From Phalacrocorax aristotelis (lineage: Eukaryota > Chordata > Aves > Suliformes > Phalacrocoracidae): 64,000 nucleotides of DNA. Below are positions 48,301-60,866 of this stretch, piece by piece. Within the stretch, counting starts at the first letter, position 1; each line of letters opens with the position of its first letter. Position numbers and translations under genes: made by a program. The notes beneath the pieces are model-generated. The model was not told the DNA's origin. It was given only the letters and a program-made list of their open reading frames with translations, and searched no databases. The stretch is from assembly GCF_949628215.1 (NCBI RefSeq), contig NC_134277.1, positions 109,571,463 to 109,635,462 of the forward strand, read 5' to 3'.

Positions 48301-51300
48301 AGCATCGCTGGCTTTTCCTCCATTAAGAAACTGACAAAACATCTTTCGGACATGTAATACCGCTCAGCAAAGGGACAGAGGCAAGTGCCAGAAAAGGACA
48401 AATAATGCGTTTGATGTTCACATCTGTGTAACTCCAGGCTGCTCAGAATTAATACAACGATATGATGAGCCTGCATTCTGATTACAGACCATCTGTGCAA
48501 AATCAGCACCAAGAAACAAGTTGAACTGTGAACTAGTTTGAAGGAATAATTGTGCAGGCTGATGAAAACTACAAACCACTTCCTTGGATTGCCAACCTTC
48601 CTCCAGAAAGAGGGCATAGTCGTTCCACTAACAAGCCAAACACACTTAGGGTAGCAAAAAATAGGCCACCTCCAGCACAAAGAAGTGTTGATTGCATCAG
48701 TATTTCACATGCATTTCTTTGGTAGCACCTGACACTGGAAAGGGCAATGACGCTTCTAAACACAGCATATAAATGAGTCCCAATTGCCATCTACTCCTGC
48801 CTCCCAGAAGTCTGTAACATAACTTTACCCCTTTCACAGAATTTTCCACCCTGGCCCTTACTGAAAACAGTCAGAAGTTAAAATTTTTAAAGGAGCCTAG
48901 AAAGGGTGGGGACAAAAAATAGTAACTTCTTTTGAACCAAAGCCAGATCCCAGCTTCCTGTGGCCTCCTTGAAAACTCCCAGCCCCTGCTATTTGTGGAG
49001 CTTAAGAGAGATGTTAAAGAAGAGAGAGGATTCTTGCCTTAAAGATTTTTACATGATTACATTAAAAACTACTGTACTTACAATACAACAGGGCAGGCAT
49101 ACACAAGCCTAAACTCACAGTGCACACAGTGCTGATGTTCCTGTGTAAGGGAAAGTAGATCCAAATGCAAGCACCTGCAGCCCTTTGAATGAAATATCCT
49201 CCAGAACAGACTCCATACGATACCTGGATACGTCTGGTAATTTACACCTGAAAAATGCTAAAAAGTTCTCAAGTGATGAGGATGGATGAAAATAATTATA
49301 TCATCCAACACAAATGGTTAATTTAAAGATACCTCTTCTGGAAGTGATTTTGAAGGCTGCAACAGCCAAACATGTCATCTGCTAATAAAAGCTACTACCA
49401 TGTTGTTATTGCATCCTTCCAGTTACATCAATACTCTGATGTGATTAAGGGAATTCATCCGTTATTTTACACTTATCCGCTTTTCCTCCATCAAGCTGCA
49501 ATTTATGTGTGTCACTAGTGGGTTTATCTCTGAATTACAGCTCCTGGCAAATTCTGCTTCTGAATGTGCCTGAAGTCCCCACATGATTTAGGGAAACAGT
49601 TTCCAAGAGCTGAGGTATCATTTCGTTTCTAGAAATTGAAAGGAAAGTTAGTGCTGAAATCAGCAAGGCAAGGGACCAACTAACTTGTAAAAGAACAGAT
49701 AAGGTCATAAAATAAACCTTTCAAAGTACATGTTTTTAGGTTGGATTCAGGCGCAGGGCACCCAGTGTGGTTATACCCAGATTCCCCTGCATAGCTGTGG
49801 GGCTTCCTCAGCAAAATAGAGGCAAGTTACAGAAGACCATGGGAAAAATCCCTCTGACCACAGTGGAAGTTAGACTGAAGCTGGATCTTAGTTTCATGCA
49901 GCTTTTCATCGCAATAGCACGTGCTAGCCAAAGGTTTTCAGCAGGCTCAATGGGGCTTAAGCATAGATGGACCCACAAAGTTTAAGAAAAGAAAAAAGTT
50001 CACAGTTGTCAGACTTTTAGGACTGAAAGTAAACGGACTTCTATTCTGGCACAGATCTACTGCAAAAATACCTATAGGCTTACAGCCCTTCCCTCAAGAA
50101 CACTGTAGCTTGAATGTATTTGTCTGGTGTTGAGTACCAGGAACAACTGGGCACATGTTTATTTCTGCTCCACACAACTCTCATGACTGTCACTATCTGG
50201 CATGGGAAATGCTGCCTCCAAACCTGAGAAAGATACAGAGAAACTGAGATACCAAATATCAAGGAAATACCCTCTTCCCCTTATTTCAAGATAATCCTGC
50301 TGCCTTCACGTCTGCCATCTGAGGATGTTTTGCCTAAATAAGAGATCGCCTTTTGGAGTATCAGCAAGCCTCCAGCCAGAGAAGATTCTTCTGTTGCAGT
50401 TACTCCACTTCTCAGCAACAAGCTGGAGATCTGCATATAAGCTTGAGCTGTACCTGGAGTAGCTTGTGCTCCCTGAAGCGCCTCCCCCAGATTTAATTTT
50501 TCCCAAGCCAAGTAACAATTATGAATACCTTATGTCCTTCATTTAATAAACATGTTTGTCAACTAAATCAGTTCATAATTCATAATCAAATTTCATTAAA
50601 TACTAGTGATTATTTCTTCTTTACTTTTGTGGCCTCTGGAAATAAATAGAAGAACTTAGAGGAGAATTTGGAATAAAATTTAATTGAAAGTATGAATTAA
50701 ATTTTTTGGTGATTTCATTTTTCCCTGCCCTGCGCTGCTCCTATTTTTTACTGCCTACACAGAATATGGTTTGCCAGCACTTTTTAATGCAGATTTGAGC
50801 AAGGAAAGCTCTGGTCAAAAGCTACAACAGCTGGGCTAAAGAAGGACTTTCTTGGCTTCTCTGTATAGGTATTGTTCAAAACACTAAGTCAGAAACTTAT
50901 GGCCTTGGGAAAACAAGAACAAAGACATGCCTCAGTTATATTCCATTGAGAACTGAACCTGAGAGAAACTCTAGCAAAGGATAACATGGAATTTTACAGA
51001 TACAGTATCGCATCAGTACTGTATATGAATGCAGCTGAATGCATAGGAACAGGACAGAAAGGCAAGACAGCCAACCTGGATCTACCAGCTACTGATGTTT
51101 GGTACAGGCAGAAAAAATGTTATGTGATGTATGTAGAAGCAGACAACCAGCAGCTGAAAGTGAGCAAAATTGCTTTTAAGTGATTCTCTGACAGTGCTAA
51201 AACACTGCAGAGTACCTCTGTTGCTTTCCACAAACCAGTTTCTGGCCAAATCAGTCACCTAGCCAGGAGACTGGAAAAATTTTTGCTTGCAGTATCACCC

Positions 51301-54300
51301 AGAGCCTTTGCTGAGTCACTTTGCATTTTTCTGTGTTGATCAGCTTATTAACAGATATAAGCATTCAATTACTTATTCATGTAGTTGTATTAGCTCAGCA
51401 TTTCCCAGACTCCTGAGCTTTTGCTGGTAGCCTGCAGGTCTACCCTGCATTCATTCTGCTGCCTGCCTTATGTCATTATATGAATTGGTATAATTGCCCA
51501 GCAGAGCACTGCCTGGCATGTCTCATTAGCATTCTTTAATTACAGCAGGACCGAGTGGCATGTCATTTACTTGTAAAAACCATTCGCTGTATATTACAAA
51601 AGTGATTATAAACTAATCTCTAAGCTTTGGCTTCAGCTTGAACCTGACATTTTTATAGACATCTATACTTCATTCTGGTAGTTCATGACAACAGATCCCC
51701 TTGACTGAGCTGTTGCCTGTTAATAAGCAATCTATCCTAATTCATTATCTCATACTTTATTAAGCACAGGAAAACAAGAGTCTAGGAAATTCTTTTATTG
51801 CTTATTTGACTTGTTAGCAAATGTTCACACTAATTTGAGCTATCCTCCCTCTTAGCTCCTACTTGCTGATTCCAGTGGCAAAAAGAAAAATTACATTTCA
51901 GCTGGGCTTATGTAAGTTTTGCAGTACAAATACAAACACACTCTGCCTCCACATTGGCCCCTCTACCCTAGCTCTCTTGCCATCCCTTCTCTTTGCAAAG
52001 TGATGGCAATTAAGTCCATCTGAAAAAAAGACTCTTCTAGGCAATACTTACACTACTCAACATAGTCTGAGCAAACCGCCTGGATCAGGGTTCTCAAGGA
52101 CTCTGCCACAGAAAAGGCAAAACTGCACTTAAAGTTGGGGAAAGCAAGAAAGGGGGGCGGAAGAGGATGAGGTTTTTACAGGAATTTGGAATCTAGTGAG
52201 CAGGTGTGGGAGAATCATGATTTCAAATCAAAATACTTAAAACTCCTCCTCAGTCTGGTTTTAGAGATCTGAGACCTTTTGTATTACTAGCCCTTTGTAC
52301 AATCCCATGCCAGACAAGAGGATAAAGGTTTGCCTCACAGAACAAGGCTGAATTGCATAAAGTCTGTGGTCCTAGTGAATGATCTACAAGGAATCCTGTC
52401 ATTGCTCTCTACATAAGTGTCATCACCTTAAGTTGATCAAATTGGATTATGTTTTTATATCTAACACGCTTAAATCAAAAATCAGTTTCAAAGTGACAGA
52501 AGCAAAACAAATACTGTGTAAGTGCAAAGTCAAGATTACCCAGGTTGGTTTATTACTGAAAGGAAGAAAAAATACTACGTTCTCTAGGGAGTAGATGCCA
52601 TTCTCCATTTAGTTAGCCCCAGTAGTTGAATACAGAAATCCCGACTATGAATTAGTTTTTCTCCACCACACTGAATGCAGTCATCTTTATTCTGGGTGAA
52701 GTGGGCAATATTAACACCCTAAATCAATCAGGAGTTAGTTTCATGCCCACATAGGAGGTTCAGCACACTAAATGGCTGAAAGGTACCACATCCGTGAAAG
52801 ACACATTTTTCTTTTTATAAGACGTGCTTCAGTGTATAACTGCTAGATTGTTGCTAGAAAGGGCAGCTGTGAGAGGAGAAAACATGATGAGCAAAATCAC
52901 AGATACTGTCTGGAGACAAGCACATCTTCAAGCAAGGATGAAAGAAAATATTCACCTGATTTAAGCCATTAAAGTAGAAATTGCTAAGAAAAGCACAATG
53001 AGAGCATGTTCTCCGTTCCATGAACCACTTCTGGCCTTGAATCCACAAGCAGAATGTTTCATTTTCCCCACTGTGGACAATTTATAGAATACTCCTCACC
53101 TGCTAGACCCAGAGGTTTTACATTGCTTTGTAATGCATATTTCCATCAAAATCTTATTTGTACTGGAGGACCCATGGCCTTTTCACACACACAAATGGAA
53201 ATATTTCATACAGCTAATAGAAACTGATTATTTAAAGCCATGACCGCCACTTACTGAGATTCGTTTCAAGTAAAACAAAGAAATGGGCAGTGATTCTCCT
53301 ATACTACAGTTCGAAGGAAATCCTGTAAAGCTGAGTAATGCATTTTACTAATAAGTGTTCTTCTCCCCAAAATATTCTCACTATAGAAGTCTCAGTTATG
53401 ATAATTGAACTGATCAACTCCGAGAGGAAACATGAAAACTCACTTTCAGCACAACATTTGATAGAAGAACAGTGAACAAGGGGGGAAAGGAAATACAGGA
53501 AATTTTTTTTAAAAATTAATCATTTTATCTGCTCTTTTGTTTATTGCAAGGTGCTACCTTACTCTGTACAAACCATTTTTAAAGCAAAAAACAATGAAAT
53601 TTGTTGCTGAGCCAAAAAATTCTACAGCAGGCTCCAGCTGTGACTCATGCACAGACGCACAGGCACTGCAGATGCTCTTTGTTAATGCACCTAAGTCATC
53701 TTTGGAGTTAGCACAAACCGACAACAGGAATGATAACTAAAATTAAAATTTGTACAACAAAAATAATGTCAGAGTAGAAGTAAGTAGTTCAATACTCTTG
53801 ATTTCTTCTGTCAGGTCAGCTGTAGGTAAAAGTCAGCTAACAAAGAACATTTCAGCCAGCCTTTTAAATGTGGTTTCCCTATAAAACTCCATTGCTTCAT
53901 CATGAGGTTCCTAAATAATGCCATGAGAATGACAGGTTACAATGCTGCAGAATTAATGGACTTCTACCAGCAGGCCATCCTTCCCTCTCTCCTCAGGAAA
54001 CAGGGGCACAATTTTGCTTGGCATATGAAAATACTGAGGACAGCAGCCAAATTGCACATTCAATTTCCATTTACCTCAGGAGTCAACAGAAACCTCTGGA
54101 AAGGAAAAACATAAAACTTACTTTTTTGCCTCTTTTTTTTTCTAATGTTTTGCTAGTGATTAGTAAAACAGTAACCCCACCTCCATGAGCAGATTAATTT
54201 CATAAAACAGCAGTGATTTTATAATTTGTATTCTGGCAGCGATCAACATAAGGCAAGATCGAGAAAAATATTTCAAAGATGTCAAAGCAGATATAAAGAA

Positions 54301-54611
54301 CATGCACTTTATATAAAAAATTATATTCCAGAAATAAATGGGCTATTGCACCCATTAAATGTCCTAGGTAGTCTTAAACCATTTGGTAGGGTCTCTCTGC
54401 CTTCTGTGCATCCTCCTGTCTCAGATGTTGGGCTTACAGCTGCTGCAGAGGTATTTAAAAACATGGTCTCAAGGGCTAATGCACATATTTATTTATTGTT
54501 GGGCAATGATGTAGTCATCTGGTGACAAGAACTATGCTAAAGTGCCAGTTTTGGTACACTGACTTTGGATGTTCTTAAGTACCAAAATGTTGCTGCTTTG
54601 CTGAAAATTCT
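45388..54611. other. Long non-coding stretch without a supported gene
   Basis: About 9.2 kb with no recognised gene or transposon. Open frames are at most 132 codons and domain-free. A poly-A run of 15 lies near 47919. The block around 51330-51660 is rich in ATTA/TAAT homeodomain-type cores and has no repeat similarity, so it could be a conserved regulatory element. That rests on appearance only. Confidence 0.5.
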
Positions 54612-54986
54612 TTAGCCTGGAGAAGAGAAGGCTCCAGGGCGACCTTATTGTGGTCCTTCAGTAATTAAAGGGGGCTTATAACAAAGACAGGGACAGACTT
54701 TTAGTAGGGTCTGAAGTGATAGGACAAGGTGTAACAGGTTTAAACTAAGAGAGGGTAGATTTATATCAGATATAAGAAAGACATTTTTTACCATGTGGGT
54801 AGTGAGACACCAGGACAGATTGCCCAGAGAATTTGCAGATGCCCCATCACTGGAAGCGTTCAAGGCCAGGTTGGATGGGGCTTTGAACAACCTGATCTAG
54901 CAGAAGGTGTCCCTGACCACAGCAGGGGTGCTGAAACTAGATGATCTTTAAGGTCCCCTCCAACCCAAACCATTCTCTGATTCTAA
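54612..54986 (+). mobile_element. CR1 LINE, 3' fragment
   Basis: This begins with 'tttagcctggagaagagaagg', the start of a conserved CR1 block, and continues through 'gatgccccatcactggaagc', 'ctgatctagcagaaggtgtc' and 'aggtcccctccaacccaaac' to 'attctctgattctaag'. It is 375 bp, moderately diverged, with no open frame of note. Confidence 0.9.
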
Positions 54987-57900
54987 GAAATTGCCAAAAT
55001 GTTCTTACAAAATTACAATAAAACATCAATTCACCTCTATTCAGGCACAAATCCATAGTCCCATTGAAGGCAAAGGTCCACCCAGGTAGGGCAACTTAGA
55101 AAACCATTGTCTTCTGATTTAAAACTGCTCTTTAGAGGAGAAACTGTTTTTTCACTGTCTGGACAGCATCTAGCATGCAAGTCCTATCTCACCTCAAACA
55201 AGCGATACAACCCACAAGCGAAGGGACAAATTCAACCTAATCACTGACAGGTATGTCTTCAGGGCAGCCTTAGGACTATGTCTTCCTTTCAGATTGTGTT
55301 TCATTTTATATAAACATCACCTTAAACAGGCATTAGACAAACTGTACATTATGTAATCAGCCCCTTGGTTATCACAGTTGGGGTTCCACGTTTTTGCCCA
55401 AAAGCCGCCTGTGGGTTCAGGCTTAGAGTAATCAGTCCAGATCCCCCAGTTGCTAAGAGGTCCAACAGTCCATACCATAATACTCAGGGGGCCCTACACC
55501 CAACCTTTCCGCAAGGCTGTTTTTAAGAGTAAGCAGTGATCTGCTTCTAGCTGAAGAAACATTTAATTGAATCTTTTATGAATTATGCAAGGAAGCCAGT
55601 AACTTCCAACCCTGTCATTACTGTTATTTGTTCAGCTCCCTCACAGCTCTTTTATAAAGAAGTGGGCTTCAGTTCCCGCTGTCGGCTGCACAGATGTACA
55701 CTGGCAGGTGACAAAAGCAAGGGAACTGAAGGAAGAAAAGGACTACCTGGACCAAAGACTTCAGAATAATTCTGCTACCAGAAAATTACTACTCCACAGA
55801 GCAGTTCCTTGGACTATAAAAATTAGAGCTTTAAAAGCTGTATTTTATATATAAATCAAGGCTGTCTTTGTGTTTATTATTTCATGGTGTTGGGTTTTTT
55901 TTGTAGTTTTAAACCAACAAAGACGATTTTTGTGCCTAAAGTCAGAACAATTCCATCACTGTCAAGTTAGAAGTGAGTACAAACTGAGAAGGAAGCTGTT
56001 ACTATTTGGGAGCTAGTAAGTCATCAGCCAAGTAGTCTTATCCCAAGACTATGAAAAAGCCTGAAAAGGTAAGACAAAAAGCCAAGCACCTAGGCGGGAA
56101 TGAGAGAGTACGACTCCAGAAAATGTGAATATTGATACACCAAACCCCATGGTAATGTTCACTCCACCACTAAGTGCAGTATATTTCCAGTTCAATTGCA
56201 ATTAGTGATTAATTAAGGGTGACCAAAAGCACACCCTTCCATCAGACTGTTTCAGAAACACTGTATGAATTCAGACAGGACTGTAACACTCAGAGATAGA
56301 GCACAACCCTTACGAAGCTGTCTATTGAAACAATACGGCCTATGAACTGAAAGAATATCCTTTCCTTGGGCTTTAACTATTAACAGCACAGATCAGTCAG
56401 ACCTTAAACATTCACACACCTTACCCTGAAAGTGAATTGCAGTTGCTGGGAGACACATTGAGGAGAATAAAAAGACAACAATGTTGAGAACCAGCTTTAA
56501 TAAAATGAAGAAAGAATGACAGCTTCCATCAAAATGGCATTTATGCACCACCAGAAAACCTTTAACTTATCAAAACCTGATCTATCAAGTTAGCTTTGTT
56601 CTGCCTTACATCTGTTCTCTAAGTATCAGAAACATTCAAGGTAGTATATAAATCTATAATGGTGATGTAGATCTATAATGGTGATGTTTTAAAGAAGTAT
56701 ACTATAAGAGAGGTTAAGGGAAAGCCATTTCATCAACACTAGCACTTCTATGTAAAATGCCACACACTGAAGTTACAAAAAACTACACTATATTAACAGG
56801 TTTTAGTTCAATACACAGTATGCATAATGTCATCAGCACAAGGATTCAGATTTCAGACTTTTTTCTTTAAATCTCAAATTAGGTTTCTTGTTCAAAAACC
56901 ACTCAAACACTTGCCTCCATGTCTTTTGGCACTTAAATGACCTGATTCTTGTGCTTCACAATTCTGAAAAATCAGGACGCTTATTTGCGTTCACGAGTGA
57001 CAATACAGATGTCTGTTCCCCAACTTCCATACGGACAGAGGCTCTCTTTTGTAGCATACAAGGAACATTGGGCACTAAGATTACAAGACTACTGTTAATC
57101 CTGCTTGATATTAGACAGGTCATTTCTCCCCCCACGGGCATTATTACTTCGGCAGTAAGTGGATCGCAAAAGCGGAGCTATTATCAGCCCCTTGATTACT
57201 CTGCAGGTGTTTTAAATTTATTGCTACCCAGCTTAATGTTTCTCTAAATTAAATGTTTCCAAAGTCTTTACAAACATAATTTAGCAATTAGAATACAGGA
57301 TAAAATTACTCTTTGTAATAAAAATAGATATTAGAAGAGAGAGTGCTTTATTAACAGACTATGACTCAAAAGGAAAATACTTCTAGTCAAAGGACTGAGA
57401 CGTACATTATGTAAATTAAATTATTCAAATGTTGTAACGGGAGTACGTGTAAGATTTGCAGCAAGTCTAGCTTCTTAAGTCACTCAAATACATTCTACCA
57501 GGCAACACGCCTCCTTAAGCATTTGCTTAAAACTTAAGCACAAAACACAGCATGCACTTAAGTGCTTTGCAGGAATTTCTACCACTGGAGTGTAATTAAC
57601 AAAAGAAAACTCATACAATATAGCACTGATACAACTGTGATCTACCAAAGCACAACATATTTCCTGCACAAATACAAGATTTCATTTTCTAATTTTTGCT
57701 GTAAGGTTGCAGAATATCCTAAACCCCACAAGGAACAACTACCTATACTAACATTACTTGGGTAACTGTTGCCTCGTAACCCCAGCTACAGGACAAGGAA
57801 ACAAAATACATAGCTGCTTCTTTCAAAAGAGAAGAAAGATGGGAGAAAAAAAGTTAGGGCAAATTGCCATGGGCAGCCAAGTACCTTTATTTTGAACAAG

Positions 57901-58441
57901 TCCTCCATCCTTACCTTGGCAAATGCATCTTTCATAGGCACTGAATAGAAAGGGTTGGTTTTTGACTTGACTCTTTACCAACACAAAATTATACATACAG
58001 AACATTGTAATTTTGAACATATTAACCAATTAGTTAAAACAGGATTTTATACATCCACTATCATGGTGAACTGAGGTGTTTCCTGAGGCAAGGAAACTAT
58101 TTAACACAAGTGCAAACTATTTTTTTTTCAGCTGTGCTGGCTCTCCACAGCAACTACATGCTGAGCAACTGGGTTCTACCACAGTTGTCAACTGTCTGCC
58201 ATCACATAAGGAACTAGAGGAAAAGGTTGCACCTCTTCTAGCTCCTGTTCCCAACTCAAACGCCTCAACACCTAGGCGAGAGAGGATAAACTGAACTACA
58301 AAGTTAAGTTGTCATTTCTAATCTGAATTCATTGATTCTGTAAAGCAAATTTGAAAATCAGGCCACTTAATTGGTGTAGCACCTCTCATGGATCACTCCT
58401 CCAATCTTTCTTAAATCAAGGGATTGTCAAAACTCTTTCTA
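54987..58441. other. Non-coding stretch without a supported gene
   Basis: No gene recognised. One small tandem duplication of a 19-bp unit (atctataatggtgatgtag) is present at 56652-56687. A 119-codon plus-strand frame at 56888-57247 lacks recognisable features. Confidence 0.5.
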
Positions 58442-58643
58442 TTACAAAAAATCCTCCAGCTCAAATGACCTTGGCACTGCCGTCTTCACTTTTTCATCAG
58501 CAATCCTGAAGGCCCTGATGCTCTGCACTCCTTTAATTGCTTCTCTGAAGCCATCCATTTCTACTGGGAAGACACATATTGTATCAGGAAATGTTGCAGG
58601 GCTACCCTGTTGCTGGGCTATGAACTTGCTGAGATCACAGTGA
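58442..58643 (-). other. Possible orphan coding exon or retrocopy fragment, unidentified
   Basis: On the minus strand, an AG at the end of 'tgtgatctcag' (about 58637) is followed by an open frame of about 64 codons ending with a stop at 58442-58444. The peptide (for example DTICVFPVEMDGF and VPRSFELEDFL) has a protein-like mix of residues, but I cannot assign it. Upstream on the minus strand lies a CR1 end, so no continuous gene is visible. It could be a terminal exon, a pseudogene piece or chance. Confidence 0.2.
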
Positions 58644-58648
58644 CATGG

Positions 58649-58716
58649 TGGGATCACAGAATCATGGAATGTCCTGTGTTGGAAAGGACCTGAAAGGATC
58701 ATCGAATCCAATGTGA
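58649..58716 (-). mobile_element. CR1 LINE 3' tip, minus orientation
   Basis: 'gatcacagaatcatggaatg', followed by 'gttggaaaggacctgaaagg', is a reverse-complemented CR1 3' end of only about 68 bp. It directly abuts a plus-strand CR1, so the two are back to back. Confidence 0.75.
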
Positions 58717-60866
58717 GGATGACTCACAAACTGGAGTGCGGCAATGAAGAGATACAGGCTTTTTAGGAAAGCCAGGCCAGGAAAACAAGGTGAAGTGGTG
58801 GAGTTGCCATTTGTGTAAAAACACAGCTGGAATGCGTGGACATCTGCCTTGGGATGGATAATGAGCCAACTGAGAGCTCACAGGAAAGGACTAAGGGGAT
58901 GACAGGTATGGATGACATTATAGTGGGTGGTCAGCTACAGGCCACCTGACCAAAAAAGAAGTGGATAAGGCCCTCTACAGACAGCTAGAAGCAGCTTCAG
59001 GTTCACAGGCCCTGGTCCTCAATATCTACTGGAGGGACAACACAGCAGGACATAAGCAGTTCAGGAGGTTCCTGAAGAGCATCGATGACAACTTCCTGAC
59101 CCAAGTGAGAGAGAAACCAACGAGGTGAGGTGCTCTGCTGGGCCTCATACTCACCACCACCAAGGGGCTTGTTGGGGACATGAAGGTCAAAGGCAACCTT
59201 GACCATTGTGACCACGAGATATTGGAGTTCAGGACCCTAAGATGAGGGAGCAGGGAAAAAAACCAACAGAACGCTGGAGTTCAAGAGAGAAGAGCGGCCT
59301 CTTCAAAGATCTGTTTGGTAGAGTCTGATGGGATAAGGCCATGGTAGGAAGGGGGGGCCCCAAGAGACCTGGTTAATATTCAGCAGATCACCTCCTCCAA
59401 GCTCAAGAGTGGTCCACCTTAATGAATAGGAAGTCAGGCAAAAACACCAGGAGGCCTGCATGGATGAACAAGGAGCTCCTAGCAAAACTCAAACACAAGA
59501 AGGAAGCCTACAGAGGGTGGAAGCACAGACAGGTAACCTGCTAGGAATACAGAGACACTGTGCAAGCATGCAGAGATGCAGTTAGAAAAGTCAAAAGCCC
59601 ACCTGGAATTGAATCAGGCCAGAGATTTCAAAGACAACAAGAAGGGCTTCTATAAGTACATGGGTGGAAAAAGGAAGGCTAGGAAAAATGTGAGCCCAGT
59701 GCTGAATGGGACAGGGACACTGGTGACGGAAGACATGGAAAAGGCTGAGGTCCTGAATGCCTCCTTCACCTCTGTCTTTACTAGTAAGACTGTCCTTCAG
59801 GAATCCCAGGCCCAGAGAGCAGGAGGAAAGGCTGGAACAAGGAAGATGTGTCCTTGATTGAAGAGGATCAGGTCAGAGAATATTTAAGCAAACTAGACAC
59901 CCTAGAGTCCATGGAACCGGATGGGACGCACCAATGAGTGCAGAGGGAGTTGGCAGATATCATCACGAGGCTATTCTCAATAATCTTTGAATACTCACAG
60001 CAATTAGGAGACGGACCCAAAGACTGGAGGAAAGCAAATGCCTTTCCTATCTTCAAGAAGGGCAAGGAGGAAGAACCATGGAACTACAATATGGTCAGCC
60101 TCACCTCAATGAAGTGATGGAGCCGCAGATATTGGAAATGATTTCCAGGCACATGAAGGACATGAAAATCAACAGACATAGCATGTATTCATCAAAGGGA
60201 AGTCATGCTTGAACAACCATATAAACTCCTATGATGAAATAAATGACTGGCTTGATAGATGAGGAGAGAGTAGTGGCATAGTCTGCCTTGATTTCAGGAA
60301 GGATTTTAACATTATCTTGGATGAACAGACAGTGAGGTGGATTGTAAACTGGCTGAGCAGCTGGTCCCAGGGAGTGGTGATCAGTGGAGGCCACTAACTA
60401 GCAGTGTACCCCAGGAGTCAATACTGGGTCCAATCGTGTTCAAAATCCTGGAACATCTCTCACACGAAGAGTAGCTTAGAAAGCTGCGGCTGTTTAGTCT
60501 GGAGAAGAGAATGCTCAGGGACATCTTACCACCAATGCATACAAATCCCTGAAGGGAGCGTGCAAAGAAGAGAGAGCCAGGCTCTTTCCGGTGGTGCCCA
60601 GTGACAGGGACAGAAGCAATGAGCACAGCCTGAAACGCAGGAGGTTCCCTCTCAACATCAGGAAACACTCTTTCACTGTGAGGGTGACCGAGTGCCTGCA
60701 CAGGTTGCCCAGGGACGTTGTGGAGTCTCTGTCCTTGGAGATATTCAAAAGCTCTCTGGATGTGGTTCTGGCCAATCGGCTCTAGGTGAACCTGGTTGAG
60801 CAGAGCAGGGTTGGACCAGATGACCTCCAGAGGTCCCTTCCAACATCAACCATTATGTGATTATGG
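58717..60866 (+). mobile_element. CR1 LINE, long but decayed copy
   Basis: Starts in the ORF2 endonuclease region (similar to 25010 onward in the ERV-split CR1: 'ctttttaggaaagccaggcc'). It continues through 'ctacaggccacctgacc', 'catggatgaacaaggagctc' and 'gaacaaggaa...' into a degraded RT region, then skips most of RT at about 60420-60450 by internal deletion. It resumes at 'agtctggagaagagaatgct' and ends near 'ggtcccttccaacatcaacc'. Multiple frameshifts; no usable ORF2. It is more diverged than copies B and C, hence older. Confidence 0.88.
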
